Source of the DNA: Brachionus manjavacas
Taxonomy: Eukaryota; Rotifera; Eurotatoria; Ploima; Brachionidae
Assembly: GCA_019054805.1 (NCBI GenBank)
Contig: JAHQIY010000017.1
Span: 744,001 to 808,000, forward strand
Length of the DNA stretch: 64,000 nt
Direction: 5' to 3'
This document shows positions 60,540-64,000 of the stretch, piece by piece. Position 1 is the stretch's first letter, and each line of letters opens with the position of its first letter. The notes under the pieces are model-generated. The model saw only the letters and a program-made list of their open reading frames with translations, ran no database searches and was not told the origin of the DNA. The position numbers were made by a program, and so were the translations under genes.

Positions 60540-61978
60540 GATGTTTGTTAACTGACATTTAGAGGTTCAGAATATCGACTTTTTGCAAAAGCCAGGCGCT
60601 CAGAAAAGAACATTCAGAAATCGGAACAAGAAATTCACATTGTGTTACACTGTAATAATGATAATCAATTTTTTGATTTTAATTAAAAAAAAAGAGTTTT
60701 AATAATAAAATTCTATAAAAGAAAAAATTTAGATTAGATAAAATGTCCCCAAATTTTATTAAAATAATAGTAATTTAAATAATAAAATAAAAATAAAATT
60801 TTTAGTTTAAATAATTGAATAAAAAAAATTATTAAAAAAAAATAAAAAATTTGATCGATGTTTGCTGATTGACGATTACAGGTTCAGAATATCGACTATT
60901 TGCAATAGCCAGGCACTAGGAACACAACTAGCGAGGCTATTGACAAACAGTGAAATACTGATACTTATTCACCGATGACAAAAGTAGATTTATTGATTGT
61001 TGTCCAACTTTAACTGTTTGACATAGTCTCGCGATCTATGAGACTGGCACACGCGAGGCTATCAAAAAACAGTAAAAGTAAGATTCATTACCACAAACCA
61101 ACACATGTACACACACACAGACTACTTCTTGTAGCAAACGACCACAACGATTACTGCTTAGAACAGCTTCGCGTCCACCTGTCTTAAACATCGCGAGGCT
61201 ATTGATAAACAGTACTAATTGTAATTTGAATTTGATCGAACATGAAGTTGTGTACCCGTTCAGTGGTACTAAAATAGGGCACAGCGGTCGTTAATACCTA
61301 CCCGCTATACCGTATTTTAGTGCACTGAGGCGAGCTGAATGATCCATTCGATCTCGGCTGAATTGATGTCCGAACAATTACTGCTTAGAAATACCCTCAC
61401 ATCATGGCTTCATTAACAAGCGAGGCTATTTATAAACAGTTCTATTTCGTGACATTCATCAAGTTGGAGTTGATGATGATGATGAAATGATAGCTAAAAT
61501 TGAAGAGCAAGAAAGTTTATAATCCAAGCAAGTTATAATCCAAACAAGTTTAAATTGCTTTAAATTCAACTTTTAAACCAGGCCATTTTTGAATAAATAA
61601 TTCTCCATTTCTCCATTAATACACATGTTGGATTTGAATACGGCCACTCTGTTTGTCTTCACTTGACCGATTCAGTTTGCTACTGAATTGTGTAAGCTTA
61701 TGACAATTGAGATTTTTCAATCATCCAAACGCTGTCATATTGTTTTAATCCTTTTCAAATCGAGTGTTTATATACCCGATTAAGTTGTTACATAGTCTTA
61801 AGAGAAACATGACTGAACGAGACACTCAAGTGTATGTAAAACATCGTGTTAATGTTCAGATCAGATGCTTAGCAGTTACAAATAAAATTGTATTCCCTTC
61901 TCCCACACACACTCTCTCTCTCTTTCTTTCTCCTATTTCTTCTGTAATGAATTTCAAACATACTGAAGTCTAGTCTTG
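60540..61978 (+). mobile_element. 1.45-kb dispersed repeat, unit B
   Basis: Second copy, same orientation as unit A, with the four 21-nt motifs at 60931, 61053, 61193 and 61420, the stem-loop at 61268-61321, the DDDEMIAKIEEQES frame end near 61510 and the same right end TCTAGTCTTG. Over about 61516-61575 it differs completely from unit A, although both sides align almost perfectly. Flanks outside the shared ends differ, so this is a mobile repeat and not just a segmental duplication. Confidence 0.75.
60931..61440 (+). repeat. Four spaced copies of the 21-nt motif in unit B
   Basis: Same four variants and nearly the same spacing as in unit A (122, 140, 227). Variant order is conserved, showing the array predates the duplication. 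Confidence 0.85.
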
Positions 61979-62448
61979 ATAGATTTAATCACTTTTCCGA
62001 AAAAATGCTTGACTATTGTAACTTTTAATACATTTCTTGTATTTAGCAGCCGAAAATAAATGAATTTAAAAACAATTATTAATTGTTTATTAAAATTAAT
62101 TTTTGAAAATTTAAAAAAAATGTTTGGCCATCATTAACATTCTCTTTAAAAACTAATTTTGAAAAAAAATTCCATTTCACTTTATTTGAAAAAAATAATA
62201 ATATTTGTAACCAAACATAAGACAATAATAATGTCTATATAAAACAACAAATTCAAAAAATTATTTCGATAATTTTTCGTCTCCATTTTCAGACTCATGC
62301 TCCACCTTTTGTAACCTTTCAAATACTTTACATTCACTTTTTGCTATCTTCTAAATTATCCAAGTTCACGCTAAAATTTTCAAAAAATTTTTTCATTATA
62401 TTTCAAAATTTTCTTAATGAATTAACCCATTCTAGCATTCTCTTTTAA

Positions 62449-63288
62449 ATGAAAACAAAATTCAATGAACATATCAATTTAAAAGAACCAATTTTAAAGC
62501 TAGAAAAAATAAATCTTTTTTGGACAATGAGTCTATCAAATTCTGTCTCCCAGCCCATGCAACTCCGCACTCGTACATCCACGAGAAAAGCTTCCAATGA
62601 GAGTTTTCAAACAGATACATCGATTACTAAGCCTAAAAGACGCAAATCTGCAGACTCATCAAATGGCCCATCTAACCGTAGCAGAGTCCGCTCTAAATCC
62701 AAAAACCGGAGTAGCAGTCGAGGAAGAACAAGCAAGGCAACTGCACCAAAACTTTATACCAAAAAAGATTTGGACCTGAGCCCCGTAAAGACACGTTCTC
62801 GCAAAAAAACTGCAACCAAATCGTCATCGTCCAAAGACGAACAAGAGGAAAGTCCAGACATAGTGGAAATTGAAACTATCAACACTTCGTTTGCTACTTG
62901 TGAGTATGATATTATTGAAAGGCCCCACGAGCCTCCTCAAATGACAAATTCCAATGTGAATGAAAACAAGAGTTCCGAGCACCGATTTGAGGATGATGAA
63001 ATACAGGACACTAAAAATCGAGAAAAAAATTCTCCTCAATCAGTTGGCAAAGACAATAAAGGATGCACTTATTTCAATGCTGGATATCTTAGGTTTACGA
63101 CATGTAAAATAGTGCAAATTGTTCTAATTACAATACTGTTCTTGGTGATCTTGTCATTTCTAAATAATGTGTATCAATTCGAATCTTTAAATCAGTTGAG
63201 TGACAATTGGCCTATTTTAAGATCTGCCAAAGCTAATCTTGATCAATTAGTTGATTCATTGTCACATTTTTTAGTTGAATTGTTTTAA
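62449..63288 (+). CDS. Ser/Arg/Lys-rich protein with one C-terminal membrane segment
   Basis: Single-exon frame of 279 residues. From the first Met, about 25 residues precede a second Met (62527, MSLSNSVSQ), which may be the real start because the basic, low-complexity region begins there. RTRTSTRK, KPKRRKS, RSKSKNRSSSRGRTSK and KTRSRKK give several nuclear-localisation-like and RS-like stretches; an acidic patch (DEQEESPDIVEIE) follows. One hydrophobic segment, KIVQIVLITILFLVILSFL (about residues 222-240), leaves a 39-residue tail. This layout (basic nucleoplasmic part, single C-terminal TM, short luminal tail) is that of LAP2-like inner nuclear membrane proteins, but no LEM domain or sequence match is seen, so the function is unknown. 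Single-exon ORF with no repeat features, so probably a host gene. Confidence 0.65.
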   Translation: MKTKFNEHINLKEPILKLEKINLFWTMSLSNSVSQPMQLRTRTSTRKASNESFQTDTSITKPKRRKSADSSNGPSNRSRVRSKSKNRSSSRGRTSKATAPKLYTKKDLDLSPVKTRSRKKTATKSSSSKDEQEESPDIVEIETINTSFATCEYDIIERPHEPPQMTNSNVNENKSSEHRFEDDEIQDTKNREKNSPQSVGKDNKGCTYFNAGYLRFTTCKIVQIVLITILFLVILSFLNNVYQFESLNQLSDNWPILRSAKANLDQLVDSLSHFLVELF

Positions 63289-63634
63289 TTTTAAATTTCG
63301 GTTTTAATCTATTTTTATTTTTCATTTTAAATGAAAGTTTTAATTTTAATTTTAAATGTAAATTTTTTGTTTTCGAATAAATCTAGACTTTTATTTATTT
63401 TTGATATAGAACACTGTGTATTGAGTAGGTACCAGATTTGTTATGAATTTGGCGCCTTTTTTAATTTAAAAAATAAAAATGTGCCTAAAAATTATCATTT
63501 AAGAAATAACTAAAGACTCTATGTTTTTCTGTCAATTAATTTTACAAAAATCAATAAATATTTTATTAAAAACGTCAATAAAAATAAATAAAAATCAATT
63601 GATAATTTGAATATCCATTAAATAATTTTATTAA

Positions 63635-64000
63635 TTTGTTTTCTGTACCGAGCTAGGGCTTTTTCAGAGTAAATTAAAAAAATAAAATTAAAAATAAAAT
63701 TAAAGTTAATAAAATGAGATAAAAAAAATCAAAATAAAGTAAATAAGCTAATAAAAAAAAAATCAAACGTAAGTTTAGAAGACATTGATTGTTACATGTG
63801 GCAAATGTTTACATAGTTCAGGTTTCAGGAAAAAAGGAGGAAATATTAAGGTAGCAATTACACAATGGAGTTGGGTATTCAATATATCTTGATTCGAAAC
63901 CTTCTTTGTATTCCTCCACCAGTCATACAACCAATGGAATAGAATGACTCAGTCCTGTCCCAACATATCTCTCACTCAACTCAAAAAGCCGATTTGAGAC
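63635..64000 (+). repeat. R1 dispersed repeat, copy running off the right edge
   Basis: TTTTCTGTACCGAGCTAGGG then an A-rich tract, ATGTTTACATAGTTCAGG, GGTAGCAATTACACAATGGA, GTTGGGTATTCAATATATCT, CCTCCACCAGTCATACAACC and CTGTCCCAACATATCTCTCA. Matches copy 1 at 7.0-7.3 kb and the inverted copy at 16.1-16.7 kb. It continues beyond the window. Confidence 0.7.

Overview
This is a stretch of a very AT-rich nuclear genome from an invertebrate animal. Evidence: animal gene families (UBE2C, SS18, engrailed, a Patched-related RND protein, ANKAR), very short introns with GT–AG ends (56, 58, 63 and 65 bp are all seen), and a dense load of eukaryotic transposons, including a Penelope-like element, CR1-like LINEs and a Mutator-like DNA transposon. 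A bilaterian is certain from engrailed. A rotifer such as Brachionus or another small lophotrochozoan is my inference from base composition and element types; it is not proven.

Layout. Minus-strand genes at the left end: UBE2C (282-827) and the SS18-type BAF subunit (1132-2114, two exons). A gene-poor, repeat-laden interval follows. It holds a Penelope-like retroelement with a hammerhead-like motif (7.7-9.95 kb), then a decayed LINE that has been invaded by a tRNA-like SINE and a fold-back MITE (10.6-12.8 kb). The engrailed gene lies at 12.96-14.75 kb (minus). From 15 to 23.3 kb there are only mobile-element remains: an inverted-repeat MITE pair, a TIR element carrying an AT-hook ORF, and two further RT relics. 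At 24-25.8 kb (minus) is a three-exon gene for a secreted protein built of two CAP-like halves. A broken MULE occupies 26.7-28.4 kb. A Patched-related 12-TM protein is intronless at 30.1-32.8 kb (minus).

From 38.5 to 49.1 kb (plus) lies ANKAR, whose seven coding exons close in frame to about 1523 residues; one of its introns carries a pogo/Tigger-type MITE. To the right are two near-identical copies of a 1.45-kb repeat (50.8-52.26 and 60.54-61.98 kb). Between them is a nearly complete MULE with terminal inverted repeats and a candidate 9-bp target duplication, itself invaded by a LINE. The last gene (62.45-63.29 kb, plus) encodes a basic, Ser/Arg-rich protein with one C-terminal membrane segment, resembling LAP2-type inner nuclear membrane proteins in layout only.

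The host genes do not form an operon or pathway. UBE2C (cell cycle), SS18 (chromatin remodelling) and engrailed (patterning) are ordinary nuclear or cytosolic regulators, and ANKAR is a repeat-scaffold protein. The most unusual items are the hammerhead-bearing Penelope element with an apparent 5' inversion, the 1.45-kb repeat with four spaced 21-nt motifs and a long stem-loop, the engrailed intron that does not close in frame with standard splice sites, and the intragenic duplication of a domain together with its intron in the secreted CAP-like gene.
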